A stretch of 64,000 nt of DNA from Bugula neritina (taxonomy: Eukaryota; Bryozoa; Gymnolaemata; Cheilostomatida; Bugulidae), in NCBI GenBank assembly GCA_964035545.1, contig OZ037769.1:16327133-16391132 (forward strand). The letters are read 5' to 3'. The position numbers and the translations under genes were made by a program. Positions 49,817-61,484 of this stretch are shown here, piece after piece (the stretch's first letter is position 1; each line of letters starts with the position of its first letter). The notes under the pieces were generated by a model that did not search any database, was not told where the DNA came from, and was given only the letters and a program-made list of their open reading frames with translations.

Positions 49817-49835
49817 AATCCCACCGCTGCCACCA
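49817..49835 (-). promoter_or_regulatory. Gypsy-B primer binding site (tRNA-Leu-UAG)
   Basis: Nineteen bases complementary to the tRNA-Leu(UAG) 3' end including CCA, one base from the 5' LTR. Confidence 0.8.
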
Positions 49836-49836
49836 C

Positions 49837-50178
49837 TGTTGTGAGCTTTGGCACACAATTATCAAGCGTGGATTGCCGGCGTATTTAGTTTCAATTTAAC
49901 TAGCAACTACTAACAGAGGTTGCGTACGATAACCTTTATTTAATTCGATAAACATAATTATAACAGTATGTCAAAACCACAATACATCAATCAATTACAA
50001 CACGTCTTACTACTACGAGCCGGCTCTCAACAACATGGTTTCTGCTAGCTAACCCGCGAACAGTCACTTGACCGGAACCTTGCCTTCCGGTCCTTCTGAT
50101 TGGATAGTAGAACATAGTTACAAGTATTCCCATACAGGAGGAGACAAATGCATTATTATGCTACGTAATCCCATTACA
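49837..50178 (-). repeat. Gypsy-B 5' LTR
   Basis: 342 bp, followed on the + strand by the second ATAC of the target duplication. Confidence 0.93.
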
Positions 50179-50182
50179 ATAC

Positions 50183-51050
50183 TCAGTTGTAATTAACTAT
50201 CTAATTCTATACTGACTCAGTGTGATTAATATAGTTGGTGTTACCTCACAATACTTAGGTTGTCTTCTCCTTGTTTCATTATTGTCTATCTCTTGTTGAA
50301 TGTGTAAATACTCAAGGATTTCTAATAAAGAGACAATATTGATGGTTTATTCTGGTGTCTAACACTAAAAATTAAAGAATTATGTAACACAGCCTCTGGT
50401 ACTACCTAAAATGTTGGGGTGGGGAAACACTACTCTATAGCTGAACTGTAGCAGTGAGGAACACAACACTAAATTATAGAAAAGTTTCAATAACATCACC
50501 TCATGTCTGTTATTCAAGAGTTATACTTAGATTTCCAGCTACTCTGTTTACATCTGAAATAATGAATTATTATTATTATACATACAGTAATATTCTATTC
50601 TTCCACATATAACGGCCTATTTATAATATTTGTTATCATTTTCCACCCCTTTTCAACTTATAATTGATAAGATTACACTATTCCTATATACACTACATGC
50701 AGATGTTATTAGTAAGACTAGTAGTTGTATACAGCTTAGTAATAATATTCTAATCTATTAAATATTCTACATCTTGCCATGTGCTCTATATTTCTACACA
50801 TAATATAATATTGCTGTATATATAATGTTGTTGGATGATACAATTAGCTAAGATGAAAAATTCTTATGTGCATTTTGTCAGTGTATGTGTGAACTGCACA
50901 TGCTCCATGGAGAAATAGAAATACTGAGTATAACATACTGAAAACCACTCTGCTGTACAGTTATAATGTTGCTGTTAATTTGGTTATTGATAGGCAGATT
51001 TGAGGACACATAAATATATTATGATATATCCTTATTCTTAGCATATTACT
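50183..51050. other. Junction of the tandem duplication units
   Basis: 50183-50390 continues the gene A 3' flank (homolog of 20975-21150, inverted). From about 50650 the sequence matches 32027-32417, the upstream segment of unit A. The unit junction therefore lies between about 50390 and 50650. No gene recognised. Confidence 0.7.
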
Positions 51051-52049
51051 GTTTATGTCTGTGAGTATTCCAATGTTTTGTAATTGTTATTGTAATTGTC
51101 TGTGGATAAACATATATATTGAGATAAGGAAGTTTGGATTAGTTTGGAGTGTTAGGTAATCTTTAATCGGTCTCAAACCATAAGCCAGAGAATGTACTAC
51201 AAACACACAATAAAGTAATATTAGCATAAGTAAGGTTTAGACACAAAAGATTGTATAACCGAGTACATGTAATTACTATAACGTATGATACAGAGTATAA
51301 ACATAATACAAATTAATATAATAACATTGTAACAATAGACTGATGGTGGGGAGGCCCAAACATGTGTCGAACAAAAATTTAAATAAAATTTATAAAATAA
51401 ATTTTGTAATTTATAATTGATAACTGAATTGAATAACTGAATTAAATAATTAAATCGGATTAAATTGAACTTCTGGTTTAGTCAGATTGGTCAGTTAAAA
51501 TGAAGCGAAGTTACTTATTAGCTTTTAGTTTCAAAATTTCTATATAATTTGCAGTTAATTAATTAAAAATAAGAGTTATCTTTGCTCGACAAATATTATG
51601 GTTTGGAAATCATGTAGTAATGTGTATATGCGGTTCTATGTATATTGTGTAATGGTTAGCACTCAGGCTAATATTCTGTGAGACAAATTTGGGATTTGCT
51701 CCCCCAGAAGAATTGAAATTATAATATATGTGCGTGTTGTATAATATATATATATATATATATCTATTTAATGATAATGACAAAGCAAGCAAATCACAAT
51801 AGCAAAAATATTACAAGAATGAACCAAAACAAAGATTGTCCTAGCGACCCTTTGAAATCCTGCTGTGTTATACTAGCAACAGAAATAGCTAAGTTTGACA
51901 ATTGGGATAGAAAGGCTTATACGAAATTGAATACACAATGAGAATTGTAATTAGAACATCAATATTAAAATATATGTTTTAACATAAACTCATACAGCCT
52001 TGAAATAAATTCTTCAATATAAATTAGTGCAGCTTTAGAATTCAAATGT

Positions 52050-52560
52050 TTCTCAATCCAAATAATTTTCAAATATAAATTTGTGCAGCTTAAAATTCAA
52101 ATATTTTCCCAATATAAATTTGTGCAGCTTTAGAATTCAAATATTTCTCCAATGTAAATTTGTGCAGCTTTAAAATTCAAATATTTCTTCAATGTAAATT
52201 TGTGTAGACTAGAAACAAATTTCTCAATTCAAATATAAATTTATGCAGCTTTTAAAAATTCAAATACTTTCTCAATCCAAATATTTCTCAAATATAGATT
52301 TGTGTAGACTAGAGACAAATTTCTCAATTCAAATATTTCTCAAATATAAATTTGTGCAGCCTTAAAATAAAATTTCCAATATAAATTTGTGCAGCTTTGA
52401 CATAAATTTTCTCAATTCAAATGTTTCTCAAATAAATTTGTGCTGCTTCAGAATCAATAAATCAAATCAACAGATTTCTTAAAATAAATTTGTGCTGCTT
52501 CAGAATCAATAAATCAAATCAACATATTTCCTTAAAATAAATTTGTGCTGCTTCAAAATT
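52050..52560. repeat. Diverged ~50-bp tandem repeat
   Basis: Units contain AATATAAATTTGTGCAGCTT followed by AAATTCAAAT and a TTTCTC run. About ten imperfect copies, with GTGCTGCTTC variants at the right end. Confidence 0.8.
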
Positions 52561-52841
52561 AAAAGAACATTGATAAACTTGTTAGTTCAAATAGCGTAGT
52601 ACAAGAAGTTAATACATAAACATACCCATAAAAAATTGTAATATTACTTACTGCAATCAATATGTGTATTGTCAGTCTCTTGAAATTTCCCTTAGCGTTA
52701 GCAATTACTACTATTACTGTTACTACTAATCTATATATATTTTGTATTCCGATTATCTTTGTTGTGGTTCCTCGCTTCTATCTTCTTCATGAACCAATAT
52801 ATTTTAATATACCAATTAATTAATTACTACTGATTTTCCAG

Positions 52842-52967
52842 AGACCCGGCGGCTCCTTTTATATCGGATCTTCCTGGCGGTGGTTCAGATTTCGAGGATA
52901 CCGGCAACAACCGGTGAAAACTGGCCGACGAAAACTGGCGGCAGAAATTGACGCGGAACTCGGTCAG
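52842..52967 (+). other. GC-rich exon-like segment
   Basis: Follows TGATTTTCCAG and ends GGTCAG before GTATGT. One frame is open for 42 codons (phase 0 at both ends), rich in Arg, Gly and Trp; the other two frames have stops. It is much more GC-rich than its surroundings. No family recognised. It may be an exon of a captured gene or part of the inserted element. Confidence 0.3.
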
Positions 52968-53875
52968 GTATGTTGTCGGCTTACAGCCAAGACAGGGATT
53001 GACGTAAGAGGATCTGTTGTTGTTGGCTCATCTTTGTATTTTGTAGGCTATATCATTGTTAATTGTACCTCAGTCTATAATTTAAAGAATAATTTTTTGA
53101 CTATAATATGATAAAATATATCAGCTAATGGTCACGTGTTGATCTCTGTAATAGGCTATATTAATGTTAAATAATTTATTAAGCATCTAAATTGTTGTAT
53201 ATCATCTATATGTTGGCATGAATAAATATTCACACATATACATGTATATATCTCTATTTGTAAACAGCATCTGTTATATGTTTCAGCTTTTTATCCATTT
53301 CCATTTGTTCATCAATTAGTGTTTTATTTCAAAAGTCAGTATCACAAATTTCAACACGTGATCATGGCATGTAGTACTGCAATTACTTATCCAAAAGCCA
53401 CATACTACTAAATAATACTATTTGCACTATCTAAAAGAAGCTATAAAACCATGTGTCATATATATATTAATTATTGCATCAAGCAATTTCTATGCAAGAC
53501 CAAATATTTAACTTACTCAAAACTTGTACATTTGAACTTTTAACTTCACTCAATTACTGGGCTTCATGTATCATATAACTTTTGAATGCACTTTATATTC
53601 TTTCTTGAATGTTGTAGATAAACTGTAATCTACATACCGTGGTGGAGCAGATATAATAATTTATAATTGCATCAACCTGCTGCAGCAGCCATCCCACTGG
53701 AAGTCTCAAGCAAACGTCAGCATCGCCGAAGCCATATTTTAATAAGCTGGCAGAACGTCTCAGATACACAACTTGTGAAGTACAGAAGTAAGAATTAACA
53801 TAAAAGAACAGTATATGTATAATCATGCATTCTATCGAGAATATAGTTTTTTTAAGAATTTTCTGAGAACAATGG

Positions 53876-53985
<110 letters not shown>

Positions 53986-54684
53986 ATACTTTAGTTTAAT
54001 CACTTATGACATAATTTATAGAAATTCTGCTTCTAACATTATTGTAAAATATTCCCCGCAGTCCTTGCAAACTTCGTAGAAATGAGGCTATCTAACATTT
54101 CTATTTTGTTTACATTAGCAGATAGTTTCAGTCTTGATGTCGGTCTTCATGAGGATGCAACTGTTTTGATACTTCTATTCCCATCAATAAAATAAGCATT
54201 TTCTACGTAAAAAGAAACTATGTCTGTTTACCTGGTAGATTATTTTACAAGGCCATGATGGAGTTTTGACTTTGCAAGTTATTTTGCAAGGCCGTAATGG
54301 AGTTTTGAATTTCCTCTCTACTACTTTTACTAAAACTCGTAAGCTATACTCATACATTTAAACCATTAGTTCCAATCATAACCACTATTAGCATATCATT
54401 CTGTAAAAACATCAAGTTGCTGTGCAGTATCTACTCTGCAAAATATAAAGTACTGTGTAGTCTCTGATCTGACACATGTAAGCGTGTTGGGTTATAACAG
54501 TTATACGTTGAATCGCTACGGAGTATTAGTACTAAGTATTTAGTTGATAGCCTGAGGCCTAAGTCAATTGTCAGACGCCATTATCAACAATTACTAATTG
54601 TCAAAACTCTGGTATAAAATCACAATAATAAGCTAGCATTGGAAATTAGAGAATAAGTATATCATTGGAAGCTATAGCTAGATT

Positions 54685-56444
54685 CAGGGATGTAGTGGTA
54701 CCCATACGGTCCCATACGCCGTATGGCCTAGAAGAAAATAGGCTGTTCTTGGCCATACGCCCGTATGGGCATATTTTTGAAAGATGATTAGTGCATAGGA
54801 TAGTTAGGGCATCCTCACTGAGAATATTATCATAAATTTCGCTCACAATCTAGTTTAGGTTCTTGTTATGTTAATGCTATGTGGGTGGCATGCGTGTTGC
54901 CTACTTGTGTTTGTTTAGCCTGAGATTACACTATGAATAATAAGCAGCTATCAACATTCCATCTTCTCATCTCTCCATGTTCATTGAAGCGCGAAGTGCT
55001 GTGCATTGGTGATTACTAAGGAAAAATTTTTCATTTTCAGTGTATAAATCACTAATTTGTAGAAAATCTATGAAGGCTATTGAAAAGATAAAAAAGTGCT
55101 ATGCATAAATTTCTCAGGTTTCCGACAGTGTTTGTTCTATTCGAATACCATGCTTTCCCGCTGAGATATTTGGCAGGGATTGAAAAATAAACTTTTCAAG
55201 TAAAATTGGCTAAAAATGAGTAGATTTTTGTCTATAACTTTGCAATAAAAAAATTGAAAACTCGAAAATGCAGGTGCTCTGAGGAAGATCTAAAACATAG
55301 TTTTTAAATTTTAATTCTAGCACAATTAAGTATACGGTTTTATTTGGCAGGACTGAATTCTTATAATATACTAATAATGTGGCCTCAGCAAGGCAGTGAC
55401 AGCTAGAAAGTTGCCCTTAGCTATCTTGTGTGGACTTGCATTTTGTCAATAAGCAATGAAATTTGGAAAAAAAACCAACATGAAATCCAGAAATAAAATC
55501 AAAATGTCTTCAGGAAACAGTACCAGGTGTGTAGGAGAGGTTAATGAAATTTTATCACTGAGGTCTACAGGTACTATATCCACATTTTGGTCAAAAACCT
55601 AGCAGCGTTATTGCATGTTCATGTTAATGATTTTTTTTGCAAACTGTACACCGCCATAAGTAACCTTTTATGTTTGGTTGTACTAACGTCTGGCTTTACA
55701 TTTAATCATCTTCTAGAATCTAGGCTAACACATATTAAACCTGTCAAATTTGTTCTTTTGGGGTATATTTCTTTGATGTGTCTAGTGGAAGCTCAGGGGT
55801 TTTACTTTAAAACCAAGTTAACATACTCTTCTTTGGTGTGTTTTATTGTGTGCAAGGAGGTGTGGTGGTATCTCCTTATGGATTAGACTAGTGTTCTAAT
55901 AAACTCCAAATAGGTTTTCTACCAATTTCTGCTTGCCAATGAGATATCAGTTCAAATTGCTTTTTCTGATTTGCAATCTTCCTCTGTTCTGATATATAAT
56001 TCTTTTTCTGTCCACGTCAGTGTATTAAATATTTGAAGTAATCAGGTTGCATTTGGAGAGCACTTGTTACCTGCCTCTATCCTTCCATCTTTTTGAGATC
56101 TTCAGCAATATTTCTGTACAGGTTGGACTTAGTGTCAGTTGAGTAAGACTACATTTAAAATTACAGTCAACAGGTATGGCACAATACTGAATATTTATAT
56201 AGTTTGCAGCAATGCACAGACGTCGTGTAGCTGATATGGCATGAAAATAATAGCAAGGTGCACATTTCAACACAGATTTTTTGCAGAAGAATTATAATTC
56301 ACAATGGCTTTGAATTGCATAAATTTGCATCAGAAGGGCTTCGGCGGCCGGGGCGCTGCCCCGGACCCCGCCGGGGGCCTAGGCGGCCCCCTGAACCCCC
56401 GGCCTGGGAGTATGGCCATGAATATTTTTGCCACTACATCCCTG
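54685..56444. mobile_element. Non-autonomous hAT-type transposon, copy 2 (1760 bp)
   Basis: CAGGGATGTAGTGG at the left and CCACTACATCCCTG at the right are exact inverted ends. An 8-bp duplication GCTAGATT flanks it (54677-54684 and 56445-56452). The single GCTAGATT at 32505-32512 in unit A is the empty site. The 8-bp duplication and CAGGG ends assign it to hAT. No transposase coding. Nearly identical to copy 1, including the GC-rich hairpin block at 56343-56406. Confidence 0.92.
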
Positions 56445-56452
56445 GCTAGATT

Positions 56453-57160
56453 GCCTTTAGCAGCATAACATTTTATTGCATTCAAAACAAAGTATATTTG
56501 TAAAGCTCTGTTCAACTCACATACAGTTATCATTGTTTGAGGCCGTCCATTATTCCGGAATATAATGATATTATTATGATTGTTAGTTACGGCGTTGCAT
56601 GCATTTTAGCTTATTGCTAACGAGTTCAATGCATTCGGTTTGCCGGCGAGGGGAATCCCCCTTTCAATAATATTATGTTCCTGCGCACCCTTGTAAGTAG
56701 TTAGGTGTACTGCGCATTCCCGTTTACATTAGCTCTGTTTACTTTTAGATTTATAGTATTAGTATTACTATTATTATATTAATATTATCTTTACTGTATA
56801 GACTTAGTTTTTTATTATTACAAAACTTAGTATATTCCTATCACCAGTAACATTTTACCATTGTATGACTGAATGGGTATGTAATACTAATAGTAATAAT
56901 AAATCGCTTTGAGTTTGTTTGTTAAACTTAAAGTGAAACTGAAAATGAATCATTGAATGTCAAACGCAATGCAAAATTAGTAATTAGCTACTATTAGTAT
57001 AAATATTAATATCAACTGTATCAGTATGGATATCAGCATGAATTTGAGTATCTAATTCTATGACTCTCAAAGTACCACTATTACTATTAGTATTAATAGA
57101 TCACGCAGTGATAATCTTCTTTTGTCAATGAGCTCTAATCGTTTATGCGTTTTGTAGTAT
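56453..57160. other. Upstream segment of unit B next to Gypsy-C
   Basis: Paralog of 32513-33215 with substitutions and small indels. Ends at AGTAT, the shared insertion point. No gene recognised. Confidence 0.7.
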
Positions 57161-57511
57161 TGTAATGGGACACGCAATCTAATAATATGGGTTGTTTCCC
57201 CTAATCACTATGTGGAATACTTATCGCAATCATACGTCGTCCAATGAGGAGAACCGGAAGGCTAGCTTCCTGTAATGTGACTTGTTCCCGGGTTTATTAA
57301 CATTTACCTAGTTAGTCGTGTGCGTACTCTTGTGCTGTAAACATGTATTAGTAGTTGACTGATGTTAGCACGTATTATTGTAATGTTTGTCTCATTGTTC
57401 ATTGTACTAAATATAAGTAATTACTCGCCAGCTACCCTAGTAATTGCTAGTACTTGCCAATACTGAATACCTCGGGAAATCCACACGCTAACTCTTGTGT
57501 AACCCACAACA
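57161..57511 (+). repeat. Gypsy-C 5' LTR
   Basis: 351 bp, TG...CA. Differs from the 3' copy at AACATTTACC versus AAAATTTATC, in GCTAGTACTT, and near the end (CCCACAACA versus CCCGCAACA). Confidence 0.95.
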
Positions 57512-57512
57512 G

Positions 57513-57531
57513 TGGTGGCAGCGGTGGGATT
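57513..57531 (+). promoter_or_regulatory. Gypsy-C primer binding site (tRNA-Leu-UAG)
   Basis: TGGTGGCAGCGGTGGGATT, nineteen bases matching the complement of the tRNA-Leu(UAG) 3' end. Confidence 0.8.
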
Positions 57532-57545
57532 GTGCTTATATCAGA

Positions 57546-59747
57546 ATGGCAGAAGAAGACAATAAACTACCCATTCCAAGGGATGAAGAGGAGGAAGATG
57601 ACATTGTTACACCTGTAGACCCCGCAGTTTGGGATATGGTGAGAGTCGTTATAGGATTCGAGGAGACTATATATCGGCTGAAGATACCCACCTTTACAGG
57701 TAAAGAATCAGTAGAACAATTCATTCAAACTTTTCAAGACCTGAGGAATTTTGCACGATGGCCACCAAGAATGGCGCTGCTCAAGCTTAGGACAGCGTTG
57801 ACGGACAAGGCCAAGCCATACGGCGGGGGAACTGACACTGCCAGTATCTTTGCTTCTCTGCGGGCCCGTTTTGGCATCTCCGCCATGGACACGGAGCCAT
57901 CCACGGCTCCCGCACCCCGCGGGACGACGAAGAAGCCCCGAAGGAGAACTAGACCCAAGCCGCGCCGCCGGGGGCCACCCCGAGACGGACTCGATGAGCT
58001 GCCGACCTCAGAGACTGCGAGGAAGACGAAGACGCTGTACGAGGCGCCGTCTTCCCCTCCGCAGCTGGTCCACAGCCATCCTCTAACGGGAGAAGAGCCC
58101 ATAGCACATACCTGTACTATGACTGGCCACTCCCGGGGCACCATAGACCGCAAGGTAAACGGTGCCCACACCTCCAGGGAAGGAGTTGTAGAGAGCGCAC
58201 ACACGAGTGTCCCACCTGCCCGCAGCTCTAACCAGCTGACACGGAGCGGAAAGACCTCGGTGCCATGCCTCCAACCCCCCTCGGAGACGGTGAACCTGTC
58301 ACCTCCTACACTAAGCTGTACTCCCTCTGTTCAAGAAGGCGACAGCAGACCATCGCGGGAAACCGCAGTGAGAAGTCCCCAAGAGAGCCCGTCTCTAGGG
58401 CGGAGGACTGTCTCACCCCACACCCCGCACAGCCCGGGGAACCGTGGGCAGACACCAGACGGTTGTGTAGACAACGGGAAGCGCCAGGAGACGGCCACGT
58501 TGCTACACCAAACCGAGGCTGTACCCCACCTGGGAAACCCCAATTCACAGCTCCACGTAAGCTGTTGTCCCGGGGAGGCACCACTGGTGGCGGAGACTGC
58601 CCCTCTTCATCGTGCATTGCCACATAGAGGTTCGCCGCAGTCCAACCTAGGAGACGGGGATCCAACCCCACCTCCACAGAGGGCTGACATGCCCCCGGAG
58701 GTAACACAGGACCTCCGCGCCGAACCTGTTTCAACCGATGGCGTCAAGGGGCTACAATACCTTCAGGAAAATCTTCCGGGGGTGGTAGCCGACGTCTGTC
58801 GAGTGAAACGGGAAAGGCGACGACCCAGTGCCAAACAACAATTGAGACAGGAATGCGCCGAGTTACGGCTATCCTGTCGACGTTGGGATTCACTGTGGAT
58901 CGGGCCGATTGGTTTGCTGACCATGCTTGTGGCTGCCACGCTAGGACTACCCACTGGGGAGAAAATAGTCTACCCGACTGCCATACGCCGGAAGCTAGTA
59001 TGGGACACTCACAAGCAAGCTCTCGCAGGAGCTCAGGGAGTGCTCACCAAATTACAGCTCCGGTGGTATTGGCCCTACATGGAGTCGGAGATACGACGCA
59101 GAGCGAGACAGTGCGAAACCTGCCAGGCCAGCAAACATGGCCGTCCCCCTGACGAAGCGGGGCGGTGGAGCAAACATGTAGAGAGGCCCTGGCAGGTGGA
59201 GGCTGTCAACCTGGTCGGAAACATGTGTGGGACACCACAAAGAGGCGTGGTGAGGCGTGGAAGGCCACTTCCAGCTCAAGAAGTGTGTCAACCAGCTACT
59301 AAGCCACCACCACCACTTCTAGAACCATCCACAGGTTCAGAAGTGCAAAAACCCCCCGAGGGAGGGGCTCCATCCGGAGATACCAAGGAAACTACACCAC
59401 CAGAACAGCATCCTAAGCAAATCCCAGTGCACAGAAAGGACTTAGTACGTGACCGCATCATGTGCGGCAGGTGCAAAGATTCTACTGGGCACCGCATGGG
59501 AAAACGGGCGAACATCGACTTTTGCCTCGGCGGAATCACAAATGAGATTCCTACGCCGGAAGCAAAAATCCTAGTCACGTTGTACAACCACGCTGTTCAC
59601 TCTTTCCTTACACTGATGCAGCCACGAGTAGACGTACATAGAACAGTAACATTACCACCCTCATTCAAAATGTCTTACCATTCTGGATCGAGGGGTGAGT
59701 TAGTTATGTTTTTGGTACGAGAACTAAGCTACATCAGCCAGCTCTGA
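57546..59747 (+). CDS. Gypsy-C fused gag/pol-remnant frame (733 aa)
   Basis: ATG at 57546, uninterrupted to the stop at 59747. Residues 1-120 match the Gypsy-B gag N-terminal half (IPTFTGKESVEQFIQTF, WPPRMALLKL, SLRARFGISA). The frame then joins a basic Pro/Arg-rich segment and the post-protease linker (LTGEEPIAHTCTM), omitting the gag C terminus, zinc knuckle and protease. The later part holds the integrase zinc region (ADVCRVKRERRRPS, LQLRWYWPYM, CETCQASKHG) and stops before the core. Two large in-frame deletions without stops suggest selection or recent origin. The last codons overlap, in the same frame, exon 1 of the accessory gene. Confidence 0.85.
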   Translation: MAEEDNKLPIPRDEEEEDDIVTPVDPAVWDMVRVVIGFEETIYRLKIPTFTGKESVEQFIQTFQDLRNFARWPPRMALLKLRTALTDKAKPYGGGTDTASIFASLRARFGISAMDTEPSTAPAPRGTTKKPRRRTRPKPRRRGPPRDGLDELPTSETARKTKTLYEAPSSPPQLVHSHPLTGEEPIAHTCTMTGHSRGTIDRKVNGAHTSREGVVESAHTSVPPARSSNQLTRSGKTSVPCLQPPSETVNLSPPTLSCTPSVQEGDSRPSRETAVRSPQESPSLGRRTVSPHTPHSPGNRGQTPDGCVDNGKRQETATLLHQTEAVPHLGNPNSQLHVSCCPGEAPLVAETAPLHRALPHRGSPQSNLGDGDPTPPPQRADMPPEVTQDLRAEPVSTDGVKGLQYLQENLPGVVADVCRVKRERRRPSAKQQLRQECAELRLSCRRWDSLWIGPIGLLTMLVAATLGLPTGEKIVYPTAIRRKLVWDTHKQALAGAQGVLTKLQLRWYWPYMESEIRRRARQCETCQASKHGRPPDEAGRWSKHVERPWQVEAVNLVGNMCGTPQRGVVRRGRPLPAQEVCQPATKPPPPLLEPSTGSEVQKPPEGGAPSGDTKETTPPEQHPKQIPVHRKDLVRDRIMCGRCKDSTGHRMGKRANIDFCLGGITNEIPTPEAKILVTLYNHAVHSFLTLMQPRVDVHRTVTLPPSFKMSYHSGSRGELVMFLVRELSYISQL

Positions 59748-60807
59748 CTACACTAGTCAAAAGAGCTGGAGACTCGATAATGAAAAACAGTGGTGAGAAA
59801 TACATTTGACTTTGAGGCCTTAGTGGTTTACTATAGCGATGTATATTCTCGATCAACTATTCATTACTCGAGTCTCACGAGTGTTATAACTGAACAAATT
59901 ACTGGTCAGGCTGTATACGCCGGCAGTACTTCAGTATGATCAATATACTGTTGGATGTTTTCAGATTACACTCGAACGACCACCTCCAGGTCACAGGAGC
60001 AGCTACCCCTATCAATGGACGACGGACCGGAAGTGGACCGCGGACTGCCCGCGGTGCTCCACCAACGACACAGATGGGTGTCGCCAACGACGGAGAAGAA
60101 GATTGAGGAAGCCTGGGGGCCCCCGTCAGATCTGCGGAGTCTGTCACATGAGATGTCCCGCATACTGCGCTCTACGGTTACAAGTAGACGCACGCTTCCT
60201 CCTCCACTTCTGCCCGTGTGGATTCCACGACGTGTTCCCATACCCTGTCACACTACATAAGATGGATTGCTTTCCAGGAGAGAACCACGTAGTCGACGAA
60301 GACTGTTTCCCCGCATTCATAAATGCTATACGGCCCGTCCTCAAGAAGGCCATCACCCTAGCGGCACTAGACATAGGGTTCCAGCAACTACTCTTCACTG
60401 CCCGCCAACAATCCCCCTTAATCAGGAGTCCACCCACCGTCACCACAGACAACACGACACCCCCTGAAACGGAGTAGAGTGAACCTCCTCCACAACCCAA
60501 ACCCAGCCGACTGGCAACAGTCGAAGAACGGCTGCTACGACTCCAGGAAGAATTCACACAATTGGCCCCGGATCTGCTGAGTACCACCACAGGATTATAC
60601 CAGCTGAAAGACTCCGTGGGGCGCCTAAAGAGGAGACTGCGTGCACGTCAAGCACGACACAGGTCCCAATCGCTGCAACAGAGAGGACTGGTCTGCGGAT
60701 TCCTGACTCCCTGTCTTAGACGGAGCGCCACGTCGTATCATATAACATGCCGCGTCCCGCTGGCTCTTGATCCGTGCAACAATCCGACACCACTACATCC
60801 TCTGTAG
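59670..60807 (+). pseudogene. Decayed accessory zinc-finger gene of Gypsy-C
   Basis: Exon 1 59670-59694, donor GTGAGT, acceptor TTTTCAG at 59964, exon 2 from 59965. The organisation is as in Gypsy-B. Compared with Gypsy-B there is a frameshift at about 60105-60125 (a G/C run) and a TAG at 60475-60477; homology resumes after it through the coiled coil (ATVEERLLRLQEEF, RLKRRLRARQARHR). The first finger has lost both His ligands (Gln and Arg instead), while the second finger keeps its ligands. Probably non-functional here. Confidence 0.8.
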
Positions 60808-61010
60808 CTGACAATAAGCCACATCCCGTCGGCTGTCAACCTGTGTGCCTATCCACGGGTACTTCTCTCTCTATGGCTGACCAGCTGTGTGCTAACTCTT
60901 ATATACATATATTATTCTTGTAATGATATTTCTCTTCTTTCTCTTTGTGAGTTTAGTTTGTGTATACATATTATTATCGTGCTTGTCTTTTTAATATTGT
61001 ATTTTGTTAT

Positions 61011-61042
61011 CAGAAAACGGGGGCTTTCTGCTGGGGGGGCGG
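61011..61042 (+). promoter_or_regulatory. Gypsy-C polypurine tract and hairpin
   Basis: CAGAAA (61011-61016) pairs with TTTCTG (61025-61030). The G-rich tract to 61042 abuts the 3' LTR. Confidence 0.7.
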
Positions 61043-61393
61043 TGTAATGGGACACGCAATCTAATAATATGGGTTGTTTCCCCTAATCACTATGTGGAAT
61101 ACTTATCGCAATCATACGTCGTCCAATGAGGAGAACCGGAAGGCTAGCTTCCTGTAATGTGACTTGTTCCCGGGTTTATTAAAATTTATCTAGTTAGTCG
61201 TGTGCGTACTCTTGTGCTGTAAACATGTATTAGTAGTTGACTGATGTTAGCACGTATTATTGTAATGTTTGTCTCATTGTTCATTGTACTAAATATAAGT
61301 AATTACTCGCCAGCTACCCTAGTAATTGCTAATACTTGCCAATACTGAATACCTCGGGAAATCCACACGCTAACTCTTGTGTAACCCGCAACA
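61043..61393 (+). repeat. Gypsy-C 3' LTR
   Basis: 351 bp. Ends 82 bp before the acceptor of the gene B RING exon, the same distance as Gypsy-A to gene A. Confidence 0.95.
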
Positions 61394-61484
61394 GTATCAT
61401 GAATGAATCTAGGCATGGACAGTATTCTAGTTGGTTTTTGTGCTTCCGTTCTGTTTTTGATGTTTGTGCTTTCAGAGTATTCCG

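Larger units (their letters stand above)
44888..50178 (-). mobile_element. Gypsy-B: non-autonomous Ty3/gypsy element with accessory gene, 5291 bp
   Basis: LTRs are 44888-45231 (3') and 49837-50178 (5') in minus-strand orientation. They begin TGTAATGG, end CACAACA and differ by a 2-bp indel and at least one base. ATAC flanks both ends (44884-44887 and 50179-50182), and the paralogous empty site at 21154 confirms the insertion. It encodes an intact gag with zinc knuckle, then a frame with protease and the integrase zinc region but no RT, RNase H or integrase catalytic core, then a spliced accessory gene. Movement would need pol supplied by a relative. Confidence 0.95.
57161..61393 (+). mobile_element. 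Gypsy-C: strongly reduced non-autonomous Ty3/gypsy element, 4233 bp
   Basis: Two 351-bp LTRs (57161-57511 and 61043-61393) begin TGTAATGGGACAC and end CAACA, with about four differences. GTAT flanks both ends (57157-57160 and 61394-61397). It has the tRNA-Leu primer site at 57513. It encodes one fused frame of gag N-terminal and pol linker plus integrase zinc region, and a decayed copy of the accessory gene. Protease, RT, RNase H and integrase core are absent. LTRs resemble those of Gypsy-B in outline and are unlike those of Gypsy-A. Confidence 0.95.

Noticed and set aside
51640-51710. Another tRNA-like segment (GGTTAGCACTC and GGGATTTGCTCCC)
   Set aside because: Box spacing is suggestive, but the SINE body motif is missing and no second copy was seen; too weak to call.
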